From Pseudomonas arsenicoxydans (GTDB taxonomy: Bacteria; Pseudomonadota; Gammaproteobacteria; Pseudomonadales; Pseudomonadaceae), in contig NZ_RCZE01000009.1 in the NCBI RefSeq assembly GCF_006438915.1, positions 109,879 to 173,878 of the forward strand: 64,000 bases of DNA, given 5' to 3'. Under the pieces are notes generated by a model. The model had not been told where the DNA came from and did no database searches. It saw only the letters and a list, made by a program, of their open reading frames with translations. This document shows positions 50,269 to 59,437 of the stretch, piece after piece (the stretch's first letter is position 1; each line of letters begins with the position of its first letter). The translations under genes and the position numbers were made by a program.

Positions 50269-50793
50269 TTAGCCTACTGTCGATTTGTGCAAGTTTTGAT
50301 GAAGTTGGCGATACGCGCTCACCAGTTGATCCAGCGAAAACGCCAGATTTCGCCCGCTCGGGTTGGGCAAGATCCAGACCTTGGCGTTGCCGAATTTCTT
50401 GGGTTGCAGGCCCCAGGCAATCTCTCGCTGGCCGGTTAACGCGCTGTAGGCGGCTTTGCCGAGAAACGCTACGACGCGGGGTGCATGGCGCAGGATCTTC
50501 TGTTCAAAATCCGCAGCGGCGGCAATGAACTCGTGCAACGACAGCTGATCGGCGCGCGCCGTGGGCCGGCCGACCACAGCGGTCAATCCGCAGCGGTACT
50601 GCAAGATCGTCCGGTCATTTTCCGGGCGCACTTCCTCGGGGGTAAACCCGGCAAGGTGCAGCGTGCGCCAAAAACGATTGCTCCGGCCCGCAAAGTGATG
50701 CCCTTGGGCGGCGGCCGTCATGCCCGGGTTGATCCCGCAGAAAATCACGTCGAGCCGATCGGCCAGTATGTCTTCAAGTCCTTCACTCGCCAT
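50269..50793 (-). CDS. mug: G/U mismatch-specific DNA glycosylase
   Basis: Base-excision repair enzyme, 174 aa. Mug signatures are VIFCGINPGMTAAAQGHHFA, NRFWRTLHLAGFT, QYRCGLTAVVGRPTA and the late WILPNPSGRN loop. It is preceded by the TetR gene on the same strand (gap 8 bases) and may be co-transcribed. The ATG at 50793 gives MASEGLEDIL; one further ATG is upstream inside the TetR stop region. Confidence 0.92.
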   Translation of the reverse strand: MASEGLEDILADRLDVIFCGINPGMTAAAQGHHFAGRSNRFWRTLHLAGFTPEEVRPENDRTILQYRCGLTAVVGRPTARADQLSLHEFIAAAADFEQKILRHAPRVVAFLGKAAYSALTGQREIAWGLQPKKFGNAKVWILPNPSGRNLAFSLDQLVSAYRQLHQNLHKSTVG

Positions 50794-50801
50794 AAGGCCT
50801 C

Positions 50802-51425
50802 TCAACCGCAGATCACGTTGACCGCGTTGCGTGCCAGTTCGGTCAGCTCAGTGCGGGATTTGCCGGCCCGTGCCCGGATCGAAATGCTGTGCAACAGGGA
50901 AGAGGCGAGCACGGCGAGGGCGGCCGGGTCGACGTTGTCTTTGAGTTCGCCGGCGGTAACGGCTGTTCGCAGGCGTGCTTCGAGATCGGCGTCGAGACGG
51001 CTCAGGCGATCCGAAAGCACTTCGCGGATTTCAACATCCTCGACGGCTTCGGTGGTTGCCGTGCCAATCGCGAAGCAGCCGCGGGGTTGGCCGTCACCCG
51101 AGAAGTAGATCGATAGCTGCCCCTCATAGAAACGCATCAGCGCTTCGCTCAAGGACAGTTGGCTGTCCGTCAGCGCCGCGTGCATGTCGGCGGCAGCAAA
51201 TTCCCAGTATTGCTCCAGCGCCTTGATATAGAGCGCGTGTTTGTCACCGAAGGCGGCATACAGGCTTGGGCGGTTCATGCCGGCTGCCGTGGCGATGCTG
51301 TCCAGCGACGCGGCGGAATAGCCGGTGCTCCAAAACACACCAAGCGCTTGCTGCAGCGCGGTCTGCGGGTCATAGGCGCGTGGGCGTCCACGTCCTTTTG
51401 CTTCGGTAATCTTTTTTTGTGCCAT
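50802..51425 (-). CDS. TetR-family repressor of the efflux operon
   Basis: 207 aa. N-terminal helix-turn-helix (RPRAYDPQTALQQALGVFWS, then LDSIATAAGMNRPSLYAAFG) and a ligand-binding domain with CFAIGTATTEAVEDVEIREV. Divergent from the HlyD-type gene at 51654, with a 228-base gap holding an inverted repeat, so it should control the efflux operon and itself. Confidence 0.9.
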   Translation of the reverse strand: MAQKKITEAKGRGRPRAYDPQTALQQALGVFWSTGYSAASLDSIATAAGMNRPSLYAAFGDKHALYIKALEQYWEFAAADMHAALTDSQLSLSEALMRFYEGQLSIYFSGDGQPRGCFAIGTATTEAVEDVEIREVLSDRLSRLDADLEARLRTAVTAGELKDNVDPAALAVLASSLLHSISIRARAGKSRTELTELARNAVNVICG

Positions 51426-51439
51426 GGCGTACAAAAACC

Positions 51440-51483
51440 TTGTGTGAAGGTGGGGTGAGGCATATTCTTACACCATCGCACAA
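51440..51483. promoter_or_regulatory. Inverted repeat TTGTGTGAAGGTG...CACCATCGCACAA
   Basis: Arms of 13 bases (51440-51452 and 51471-51483) match with two differences and are 18 bases apart, just upstream of the TetR start. This could be a pair of TetR half-sites; spacing is wider than for one classical operator. Confidence 0.4.
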
Positions 51484-51653
51484 AATTAAGGAACCAGAAG
51501 TTCCTCAATTTCAGGTTTGTTGAAGCAGAGCTCGAACTGGGTATAGCGGCGACGAAACAGGGTGCGGCGGAGTGATCCTTCTGACTGCGCACGGTATGGC
51601 TGTTTTTTATGGGTATTAGCCCCTGACTTTCCCGGTTAAAGGTGTTTTCGATC

Positions 51654-52787
51654 ATGACTAAACAGTTCGATATTCCGGCTTCACAAACCTTTGAGCACCC
51701 TGGGCCAAACCCGACATCGCCCAACAAAAAAACGCTTAAAGAAACCGTACGACCACTGCTGATGGTGGGTGTCCCGGGGCTCTTCGCCGCGATCGGGTAC
51801 GCCCACTATGTCGCTGGCGAGCCTTACATCTCGACCGATAACGCTTACGCCCGAGTGGCCAAGGCGTCGATCAATGCGCGCACCTCGGGCCAGGTCATCG
51901 AGATTGCCGTCGAGGACAACCAGCCTGTTCGCAAGGGCCAGGTGTTGTTCCGCATCGACCCCAAACCGTTGCAGATCGCCGTTGACCGCGCGCAAGCCCA
52001 GCTAAGCGTTGCGCGGCTGCGCATCGATGGGCTCAAGGCCAGTTACCGGCAGCAACAGGCTGAACTGCAATCGGCCAAAGAGTCGGCCGATTTCGACCAA
52101 AAGGAGTTTGGCCGCAAGAAGGCACTGGTCGCGTCCGAGTTCGTGTCGAAGTCGATTTATGAGCGCGCCGGCACCGACGTGAAAGTGTCGCGCCAGCGAA
52201 TTGCCTCGATCGAACAACAGATCGCCAGCACCGTGGTTGCCCTGAACGGTAATCCGAACATCGAGGTCGACAGCCACCCGGCCGTTCGCGAGGCCAAGGC
52301 GCAGCTGGATGAAACCCAGCTCTACCTCTCGTACGCCACGGTGTATGCGCCGGACGACGGCATCGTCGCCAAGGTCGATGATTTGCAGGTGGGCAATTTC
52401 GTCAACAACGGCGCGCCAGCCTTTGCGCTGCTGTCCGATCGCGAGGTGTGGGTGGAAGCCAACTTCCGTGAAACCGAGGTGACGCATATGCGTCCGGGCC
52501 AGTCCGCGACCATTCACCTCGATACCTACCCGGATCACGAATTCAAGGCCCACGTGGTCAGCATGAGCCCCGGTGCCGGCTCTGACTTCGCCTTGCTGCC
52601 GCCGGAAAATGCCACCGGCAACTGGGTCAAGGTGGTGCAGCGGGTGCCGGTGCGGCTCGAACTCGACGAGCTAGACCCACAGATGCCGCTCTATTCGGGG
52701 ATCAGCGCCACCGTCAAGGTCGATACCGGGCACCGCACGCCATGGTGGCATCCAATCAAGGCGCTGTTTACCTCAGGAGCTTCCTGA
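51654..52787 (+). CDS. Membrane-fusion protein, HlyD/EmrA type
   Basis: Periplasmic adaptor of a tripartite efflux pump, 377 aa. One N-terminal transmembrane helix (LLMVGVPGLFAAIGYAHYVA), a biotinyl-lipoyl-like domain with YISTDNAYARVAKASINART and SGQVIEIAVEDNQPVRKGQV, coiled-coil hairpin about residues 95-170, and the returning half DDGIVAKVDDLQVGNFVNNG. ATG 51654 has AAGG upstream. First gene of the operon with the EmrB-like pump and the outer-membrane factor; its stop overlaps the next ATG. Confidence 0.92.
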   Translation: MTKQFDIPASQTFEHPGPNPTSPNKKTLKETVRPLLMVGVPGLFAAIGYAHYVAGEPYISTDNAYARVAKASINARTSGQVIEIAVEDNQPVRKGQVLFRIDPKPLQIAVDRAQAQLSVARLRIDGLKASYRQQQAELQSAKESADFDQKEFGRKKALVASEFVSKSIYERAGTDVKVSRQRIASIEQQIASTVVALNGNPNIEVDSHPAVREAKAQLDETQLYLSYATVYAPDDGIVAKVDDLQVGNFVNNGAPAFALLSDREVWVEANFRETEVTHMRPGQSATIHLDTYPDHEFKAHVVSMSPGAGSDFALLPPENATGNWVKVVQRVPVRLELDELDPQMPLYSGISATVKVDTGHRTPWWHPIKALFTSGAS

Positions 52788-54256
52788 TGAACACCACCCC
52801 CGCAGGTTCATTAAGGTTGGCCGCATTGCTCGCGACGTTCATGCAATCGGCGAACCTGCCTTTGCCCAATGCCGTGCTCCGTCTGATCCAGGGCAGTATG
52901 TCGATGACCGACGATCAGGCCGGATGGATCTTCACGTCGTACCTTGCAGCGAGTGCGATCACCATGCCGATCGCGCAATGGCTCGCCGGTCGCTATGGCT
53001 TGAAGCGGGTGTATCAAACCGCGCTGGCCGTGTTCGTCCTGGGCTTGCTGCTCGCGACCCTGGCCTCGACGCCGCTGGCGTTCATCGGCGCGCGGATTAT
53101 CCAGGGGCTGGCGAGTGGCGTGCTGGCGCCCTTGTCGATGGCGATTGCCCTGGAAACGTTGCCAATGGAGAAGCGTGCCAAGTTCGGCGCGACCTGGACG
53201 GCCATCGTGCTGCTGGGCATCGTCAGTGGCCCGAGCATCGGTGGCTGGGTCGCCGAACATTTCGGCTGGCGCCCGATCTTCTACATCAGCCTGCCGTTGT
53301 CGGCGTACATCTTCCTGGTGATCGCGTTGTTGCTGGCCGAGAAGAAGGCCGAGAAACGCCCAACGTTCGATTTCTTTGGTTTCGGCACCTTCACGCTGGG
53401 GCTGATCAGCCTGCAAATGTTGCTCGATCGCGGTGAGCGTCTGGACTGGTTTGCCTCGACCGAAATCTGGCTGGAGGCGATCGGCTGTGCGCTCGGGCTC
53501 TACCTGTTCCTGATGCATGTGCTGACCGCGAAGGTGCATTTCCTCAACAAGCGTTTGTTCAGCGACCGCAACTTCGTGCTGTCGACGGTGATCTTTTTTG
53601 CGGTGGGTTTCGTGTTGCTGTCGACCATGGCGCTGACCTCGCCGATGCTCGATGAAATCCTCGGCTACCCGCCGGACACCACCGGTTCGCTGACCATCCC
53701 GCGTGGCATGGGCCTGGTCGGTGCGTTTTTGCTGATGGGGCGTGTACCGGAGCGTTTCGACCGTCGTTTCTTCGTGGCGGCGGGCGTGGCCATCGTGGTG
53801 TACGCCAACTGGTTGATGCTCGGCTATTCGCCGCTGATGGACTGGTGGCCGGTGGCGCTGGCGGGTGCGATTCAGGGCATCGGCATCGGCCTGTTGATGC
53901 CATCGCTGACCAAGGTTGCGTTCAGCACGCTCGACCCGACGCTGCGCCCGGAAGGCACCGGTTTTTTCAACCTGTCGCGTGTGTACGGCAGCACCCTCGG
54001 GGTGGCGATCGTGCAGTTGTATTTCTTCAACAACACCCACGCGATGCACATGGCGCTGGCCAGCCACCTGACGCCGTATAGCGCGGCGGCACAATCGGTG
54101 GCGACGTCCCTGCAAGCCATGGCGGGGCTCAACGAAATGATCACCGGCCAGGCGGCGTTTATCGGCGTGGTCGGCCAATTCAAGATTTTGATGTTCGCGA
54201 TGCTGGTGGTGAGCCCACTGGTGATCTTTCTTCGCAAGCCCGTTGCGACCAACTAG
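52787..54256 (+). CDS. MFS drug exporter, DHA2/EmrB type
   Basis: 489 aa, 14 helices. Helix 1-2: LPNAVLRLIQGSMSMTDDQA and SYLAASAITMPIAQWLAGRYG; antiporter motif GPSIGGWVAEHFGWRPIFYI. The usual N-terminal D of EmrB (DxTIVNVALP) is replaced here by LPLPNAVLR. ATG 52787 has AGGAG 9 bases upstream and overlaps the previous TGA. Works with the HlyD protein and the outer-membrane factor. Confidence 0.92.
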   Translation: MNTTPAGSLRLAALLATFMQSANLPLPNAVLRLIQGSMSMTDDQAGWIFTSYLAASAITMPIAQWLAGRYGLKRVYQTALAVFVLGLLLATLASTPLAFIGARIIQGLASGVLAPLSMAIALETLPMEKRAKFGATWTAIVLLGIVSGPSIGGWVAEHFGWRPIFYISLPLSAYIFLVIALLLAEKKAEKRPTFDFFGFGTFTLGLISLQMLLDRGERLDWFASTEIWLEAIGCALGLYLFLMHVLTAKVHFLNKRLFSDRNFVLSTVIFFAVGFVLLSTMALTSPMLDEILGYPPDTTGSLTIPRGMGLVGAFLLMGRVPERFDRRFFVAAGVAIVVYANWLMLGYSPLMDWWPVALAGAIQGIGIGLLMPSLTKVAFSTLDPTLRPEGTGFFNLSRVYGSTLGVAIVQLYFFNNTHAMHMALASHLTPYSAAAQSVATSLQAMAGLNEMITGQAAFIGVVGQFKILMFAMLVVSPLVIFLRKPVATN

Positions 54257-54275
54257 TTTTCGTGGAGTTTGCCTC

Positions 54276-55742
54276 ATGAAATCCAATGCGCGCTTCATCA
54301 ACAGACAACTGATCAACACCACCTTCGGAGCGGTAGCGGTGCTGGTGTTCCTCACCGCTTGCACGGTCGGCCCTGATTATCAAATGCCGCCACCGAGCCC
54401 GTCACAACACTACGATCAACAGGCCGAGCAACGTCTTGGTCAACGCATCGATCTGGGCAAGAAGGTCAACGGCGACTGGTGGACGGCATTTCGTTCGCCC
54501 AAGCTCGACAGCGTTGTGCGCCGTGCCATCGACGGCAATCTGGAACTCGTCGCCGCCGATGCCACGATCCGTCAGGCGGCGTCCTCCGTCGCGGCGGCGG
54601 AGGGTGTGCTTTATCCGCAAGTCGATTTTTCTGCCCAGGCCGGCCGTGTGCGTACGCACAATGGCCCGGAACCGGTGGTTTCCAACTTCTATGCCATCGG
54701 GCCTCGGGTCGGTTTCGATCTGGATGTGTTCGGCGGCAACAAGCGCCAGGTTGAACAACAGGAAGCACTGACGGCGTTTCAGCAACATCGCTACGAAGCG
54801 GCGTACCTGACCTTGACGGGCAATGTTGCCAGCCAGGCGCTGTTGATGGCCTCGGCGAACGCGCAGATCCAGGCCGTGGAAAAGCTGCTGGCCAATGACA
54901 CCAAGAACCTCGAACTGGTGCGCATGGCCCACGCCAACGGCAGCACCACGCAGATCGATGTGTCGCTGGCCGAAACCCGACTCGCCCAAGACCGCACGCT
55001 GTTGCCGCCTCTCGCTCAGCAACGTGATTCGGCTCGGCATGCGCTGTCGATCCTGACGGGCAAAGGCCCGGCTGACTGGATCGCGCCGGACTTCGACCTG
55101 AGTGAATTTGCCCTGCCGGCCAATGTGCCCGTCAGTCTGCCCTCGGAAATGGCCCACACCCGGCCGGACGTACTGCAGGCCGAAGCGCAACTGCACATGG
55201 CCAGCGCCGCCGTCGGTGTCGCGACCGCCAACCTTTATCCGCATGTGGAGCTGTCAGCGTTTCTCGCGCAGTCGGCGTCCGGCAATGGCGGCGCCGCGCT
55301 CTGGGGCTTCGCTGCCGGGGTGGCGGGGCCGATCTTCAATGGCGGAACCCTCAAGGCTGAACGCCAGGCGGCGGTTGACGGCTACAACGCGTCGCTCGCG
55401 GATTATCAGCAGACCGTCATCCAGTCGTTCGGTCAGGTCGCGGACACGCTGCAAGCCATCAACCATCACGCCGAAGAAAACCTCGCCCAGGAAGACGCAT
55501 TGCGCGCCGCCGACAGCAGTTTTCGTTTGAACCAGCAAGCGTACGCCCAAGGCGAGAACAGCATCCTTCAGGTGCTGGAGGCCGAGCGCGCCTATGAGCA
55601 GGCGTTGTTGGGGCAGATCAGGGTGAAGACCGCGCAGTACCTCGACACCGTTCAGTTGTTTGTCGCCCTCGGCGGCAATTCGGTCGGTGTGTTTGAGCAG
55701 CGGGTCGCCAGCCGCGAAGCATCCAAACGTTCATATCAGTAG
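54276..55742 (+). CDS. Outer-membrane factor lipoprotein, NodT/OprM type
   Basis: 488 aa. The lipobox LTAC puts the lipidated Cys at residue 29 of the chosen start (ATG 54276, GGAG upstream). Conserved starts CTVGPDYQMPPP and GDWWTAFRSPKLDSVVRRAI, and the tandem TolC-like repeats (QHRYEAAYLTLTGNVASQAL, then LDTVQLFVALGG at the end) are typical of NodT-family channels. Third gene of the efflux operon. Confidence 0.92.
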   Translation: MKSNARFINRQLINTTFGAVAVLVFLTACTVGPDYQMPPPSPSQHYDQQAEQRLGQRIDLGKKVNGDWWTAFRSPKLDSVVRRAIDGNLELVAADATIRQAASSVAAAEGVLYPQVDFSAQAGRVRTHNGPEPVVSNFYAIGPRVGFDLDVFGGNKRQVEQQEALTAFQQHRYEAAYLTLTGNVASQALLMASANAQIQAVEKLLANDTKNLELVRMAHANGSTTQIDVSLAETRLAQDRTLLPPLAQQRDSARHALSILTGKGPADWIAPDFDLSEFALPANVPVSLPSEMAHTRPDVLQAEAQLHMASAAVGVATANLYPHVELSAFLAQSASGNGGAALWGFAAGVAGPIFNGGTLKAERQAAVDGYNASLADYQQTVIQSFGQVADTLQAINHHAEENLAQEDALRAADSSFRLNQQAYAQGENSILQVLEAERAYEQALLGQIRVKTAQYLDTVQLFVALGGNSVGVFEQRVASREASKRSYQ

Positions 55743-55773
55743 AGGCTGCGGCCTCAGAGAGTGGAGTAAAGAC

Positions 55774-56724
55774 ATGACCTACGAAGCCTTTCACGACGAA
55801 CTTCGCGAGACCAGATTTGCGCTGAACCACGGCTCGGCCGAGATGCCGGCCGTGGGTTTTGGCACCTTGTTCCGCGACCTCAGCGTCACGACCCAAGCGG
55901 TCACCCACGCGCTGGAAACCGGTTTCCGCCATTTCGACTGCGCCGAGCGTTATCGCAACGAAGACGCGGTGGGCGTCGCGTTCAAGGCCTTCCTCGACTC
56001 GGGCAAGGCCCGGCGCGAAGACCTGTTCATCACCACCAAACTGTGGAACACCAACCATCGTCCCGAGCGGGTGTTGCCGGCGTTCGAGGCCAGTTGCCGC
56101 CGGCTTCAGGTGGATTACATTGATTGCTACCTGATCCACACGCCGTTCGCCTTTCAACCCGGTGATGACCAGGAACCCCGGGACCCTTTCGGCCACATGA
56201 TCTACGACTCGGGCGTGACTTTGCTCGAGACGTGGCGAGCACTTGAGCAGCTCGTGGATGACGGGCGCTGCAAGTCCATCGGCTTGTCGGACATCACCCT
56301 GGAGGCATTGAAGGCGATTGTCGACGTGGCGCGGATAAAACCCTCTGTCGTGCAGGTGGAGTCCCATCCTTACTTGCCGGAATGGGAGCTGCTGGAATTC
56401 TGCAAACAGCACGGCATCATCGTCCTCGCGTTTGCGCCGCTCGGCCATGGCATGCAGCCTGCGGTACTGGAAGATCCCGTGCTTACCGGCATCGCGAAAC
56501 ACCTGCAGAGAACCCCGGCTCAAGTCGCCCTGGCCTGGTCAGTGCAGCGCGGTGTGGCATTTCTGACCACGTCTGCAACACTGAGCCATATTCAGGAAAA
56601 CTTTGACATTGCCACGCTGCCGCACCGGGCCATGCTTGAGATCAAGGAGGACATCACGACGCGGGTGCGCTTCAACTCGGTGGTGGAAACCGGTATCCCG
56701 GGCTTTATCCCGGGCAAAAGGTAA
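55774..56724 (+). CDS. Aldo/keto reductase
   Basis: 316 aa, NADPH-dependent (alpha/beta)8 barrel. Motifs: VGFGTLFRD at the N-terminus, GFRHFDCAERYRNED with catalytic Asp/Tyr, TTKLWNTNHRPERV with the catalytic Lys, and IDCYLIHTPFAFQ with the catalytic His; QVALAWSVQRGVAF near the cofactor end. ATG 55774 follows GGAG. It lies 31 bases after the outer-membrane factor, so it may be part of the efflux operon. Substrate unknown. Confidence 0.9.
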   Translation: MTYEAFHDELRETRFALNHGSAEMPAVGFGTLFRDLSVTTQAVTHALETGFRHFDCAERYRNEDAVGVAFKAFLDSGKARREDLFITTKLWNTNHRPERVLPAFEASCRRLQVDYIDCYLIHTPFAFQPGDDQEPRDPFGHMIYDSGVTLLETWRALEQLVDDGRCKSIGLSDITLEALKAIVDVARIKPSVVQVESHPYLPEWELLEFCKQHGIIVLAFAPLGHGMQPAVLEDPVLTGIAKHLQRTPAQVALAWSVQRGVAFLTTSATLSHIQENFDIATLPHRAMLEIKEDITTRVRFNSVVETGIPGFIPGKR

Positions 56725-56736
56725 CCCATGCTAGCG

Positions 56737-56768
56737 CGGCGGCCTGATCTCAGGCCGCCGTTTTTTTT
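56737..56768 (+). terminator. Intrinsic terminator after aldo/keto reductase
   Basis: CGGCGGCCTGA, TC, TCAGGCCGCCG is a perfect 11-bp stem, followed by eight T. It closes the TetR-controlled operon. Confidence 0.95.
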
Positions 56769-56799
56769 GACGGGTCAATTGTGCGCCGAGGCAAAAACG

Positions 56800-57738
56800 A
56801 TGGACGTTTTCCAAACCATGCGCTGTTTCATCGCCGTGGCCCAGAGCGGCAGCTTTACCGCCGCCGCGGTGATGCTGGACACCTCGACCACCAATATTTC
56901 CAAAGCGGTTTCGAGCCTGGAGGCGCGGTTGCGAACCCGCCTGATCAACCGCACGACCCGGCGCCTGGCACTGACCGAGGCGGGGCAGCGCTATTTGCAA
57001 CGCTGCGAGAAGATTATCGAGCAGATGCGTGAAGCCGATGAGGAAGCGGGGACAGCTCAAACCCAACCCGTGGGCCGGCTGAAAATTCATGCGATGTCAG
57101 CCGTGGGTAATCACTACGTGATCAACGCCATCGCCCGGTACAGAGAGACGCATCCTTCGGTGATGTTTGATTTGACCCTGACCAATCGGCTGCCGGACTT
57201 GCTGGAGGAAGGCTATGACATGTCGATTGTGTTGGCGCGGGACTTACCCGATTCAGGCTTTGTCGCGCAACGGCTGGGCATTACCTACAGCATTCTTTGC
57301 GCCTCGCCGGCGTACCTGAAGAAACGCGGAATTCCCGAAGCACCGGTTGCACTGGGCACACATGATTGCCTGCGGATTGTGAACACGGTGATGCCGGGGG
57401 AAAACTGGGTATTCGAAGGGCCCGAAGGCGTGGTGACGGTGAGCACACCGACGTCGCCGTTTCACGTCAACACCGCCGATGCGATGACAGTGGCGATCAG
57501 CAACGGAATGGGCATCGGCATTCAACCGATTGCGTCTGCCGTAGAAGGTTTGAAAGCGGGGAATTTGGTTCGGGTATTGCCTGAGTATCATTTTGAAGAG
57601 TTGAATGTGTTTGCCATCTATCCGTCACGCAAATTCGTCGATGCGAAGATCAAGACCTGGGTGGATTTTCTCAAGGATTACATTCCGGTCCTGTTGGCCT
57701 CCGATGAAAAAATCGTCGGTTCAAGCAAAAACAGATAA
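56800..57738 (+). CDS. LysR-family regulator
   Basis: 312 aa. N-terminal MDVFQTMRCFIAVAQSGSFT, AAAVMLDTSTTNISKAVSSL and effector domain from about residue 90 (GRLKIHAMSAVGNHYVINAI). The subgroup is that of YhjC/DmlR-like LysR proteins, with a C-terminal VFAIYPSRKFVDAKIKTWVD end. The ATG at 56800 gives the correct start; the longer frame would run into the terminator. Oriented with the efflux operon but behind its terminator, so it is a separate unit. Confidence 0.9.
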   Translation: MDVFQTMRCFIAVAQSGSFTAAAVMLDTSTTNISKAVSSLEARLRTRLINRTTRRLALTEAGQRYLQRCEKIIEQMREADEEAGTAQTQPVGRLKIHAMSAVGNHYVINAIARYRETHPSVMFDLTLTNRLPDLLEEGYDMSIVLARDLPDSGFVAQRLGITYSILCASPAYLKKRGIPEAPVALGTHDCLRIVNTVMPGENWVFEGPEGVVTVSTPTSPFHVNTADAMTVAISNGMGIGIQPIASAVEGLKAGNLVRVLPEYHFEELNVFAIYPSRKFVDAKIKTWVDFLKDYIPVLLASDEKIVGSSKNR

Positions 57739-57789
57739 ACGCCGGTGTCGCCGCCATGGAGTGTCGACCCTCCATCGTCAGCACGGTAT

Positions 57790-58062
57790 TCAACTGTTCG
57801 AACAGCCGGTGCCAATGACTTGATACTGCAGGACGTGCCGTTGACCGCGGGAGTCTTCGTAGGTCATTTGCGCCGGTACCGGGCCACACTCATCGCCGAC
57901 GTCTGACACGCTGATGACGCGTTTGATGTCGAGGTGGGTGTCGTAGGTATAGGTTTCAACCGGGGCCTTGGCGGTTGCAGCTGTTGAGGCAGGGTCGTCA
58001 GCGAAGGCGGGGGCGCCAAGACTGGCAAGTGTCAGCAGAAGCGCGAATTTCGAAAGTTTCAT
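57790..58062 (-). CDS. DUF2790-domain periplasmic protein
   Basis: 90 aa. A signal peptide (MKLSKFALLLTLASLGAPAFA) is followed by YDTHLDIKRVISVSDVGDEC and CGPVPAQMTYEDSRGQRHVL, the DUF2790 pattern common in Pseudomonas. Two Cys residues (CGPV and GTGC) may form a disulfide. ATG 58062 preferred over the GTG three codons upstream. Function unknown. Confidence 0.85.
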   Translation of the reverse strand: MKLSKFALLLTLASLGAPAFADDPASTAATAKAPVETYTYDTHLDIKRVISVSDVGDECGPVPAQMTYEDSRGQRHVLQYQVIGTGCSNS

Positions 58063-58289
58063 GGTGTTCACCGTGTCGTTTGAGGAGGGTTGAGGTTCGT
58101 TTTCTACCTTGTGAGCTGTTGGTAAATGCTCACCGGGTAGGAACGATGCTAGGGGTTTGCCCTGTACTCAAACAGCGCTCGGAAGGACAAACACTGTTGC
58201 CGAATTCCGCATGAATGTAGGGCTTCTGGACGCCATCACTGCCCGTGTGGCATGGTCGAAAAAAATGCCACGCAGCCAACAGGATCAAG

Positions 58290-59306
58290 ATGATGGAGGA
58301 GGGGAACGAGGTCGGCGGCACACCGTCGATGGCGACGCTGAAGGCCTTCAATCAATGCGTGTTGCACCTCGGGCGACTGGCTCGTGAGCGCGGCGCCTCG
58401 CAATTCATCGAAGACGGGCTGCAAGCCTTTCGCCCACTGGTGCCGTTTGCGTCGGCGTGGTGGGGCGAAATGTCCACGTCGAACGCCCATGTGCCGCCGA
58501 AAAGCTGGATGCACGGGCGCATCGACCTGCCCGAATCGTTTGCCGCCGAATGGCACAAGAACGCGGGCAGCGACCGGTTCTCCCACGACACCTTGAGCCA
58601 ACCCGGCGCAGTGGTGCGCGACAGTGGTTACACCGATCCCCATGTAGAGATCGATGCGTTTGCTCGCCGTCACGATCTCTACCATGTGATCTGCATCACC
58701 TTCGAGTTGCCCGAAAGCGGTTTGATGTTCTTCGTCTGCCTCTATCGCGGTGAACACGCGTCAGGCTTCAACGACAACGAGGCCGCGTTGTTTTCGGCCT
58801 TCTGCGATCACTTGTTGCAGCTGTGGCGTTTCCAGGTGCAAGACATGATTCGCATCGACACCGGTAACGGCGCCAGCGATTTTGGTGTGGCGCGCATGGA
58901 TGGAACGCTGCTGTACGTCGGCGCGAGCCTGTGTGCGGCCATTCAGCGTGAAGTGCCGGGGTGGAGCGGTTCGATGCTGCCGGCGCAAGTGATCGCCCAA
59001 CTGCCGAAAGCGCCGAGCGTCATGCGCCTGGGACGCTGTACGCTGACCCTCAGCCCAAATGCCAAACACGTCATTCTGTCCCTCGAAACCCAGTCACGCG
59101 GCGTGGTGCTGGCGCCACGGGAGCGGACGGCGGCGATGCTGTTCGCCGCCGGGCACTCGTATAAAGAGATTGCCAAAATCCTCGGCTTGAGTCCCGCGAC
59201 TGTGCGCACTTATCTGCGCAACTGCTACTTGCAGCTTGGGGTGAAGAGCAAAGTCGAACTGGGCACTGTCCTGTCTGCACAGGCAACCCGCCGCGAAGCC
59301 CTCTGA
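58290..59306 (+). CDS. LuxR-type helix-turn-helix regulator
   Basis: 338 aa. C-terminal LuxR helix-turn-helix: LAPRERTAAMLFAAGHSYKE, IAKILGLSPATVRTYLRNCY (about residues 270-310). The N-terminal 200 residues lack the AHL-binding motif set (the W/Y/D cluster is not visible) and are not recognised. ATG 58290 has AGGA 8 bases upstream. It precedes the amidohydrolase gene by 131 bases, with a small gap, and could control it. Confidence 0.8.
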   Translation: MMEEGNEVGGTPSMATLKAFNQCVLHLGRLARERGASQFIEDGLQAFRPLVPFASAWWGEMSTSNAHVPPKSWMHGRIDLPESFAAEWHKNAGSDRFSHDTLSQPGAVVRDSGYTDPHVEIDAFARRHDLYHVICITFELPESGLMFFVCLYRGEHASGFNDNEAALFSAFCDHLLQLWRFQVQDMIRIDTGNGASDFGVARMDGTLLYVGASLCAAIQREVPGWSGSMLPAQVIAQLPKAPSVMRLGRCTLTLSPNAKHVILSLETQSRGVVLAPRERTAAMLFAAGHSYKEIAKILGLSPATVRTYLRNCYLQLGVKSKVELGTVLSAQATRREAL

Positions 59307-59437
59307 ATCACCACCCCCTCCTCATTTGTGGAGGTCCATCCAACGCCCGCGCGCGATAGGGTATGCCTTGCATATCAGGGGCTTGCGCGCAGGCTGTTCG
59401 GGCCTCTTCCAAAACTATAAAAACAGAGGTGAGGCAG

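Noticed and set aside
52811..54364. 517-codon open frame on the minus strand
   Set aside because: Antisense to the EmrB-like exporter. Extremely rich in R, H and Q, without a motif or ribosome site.
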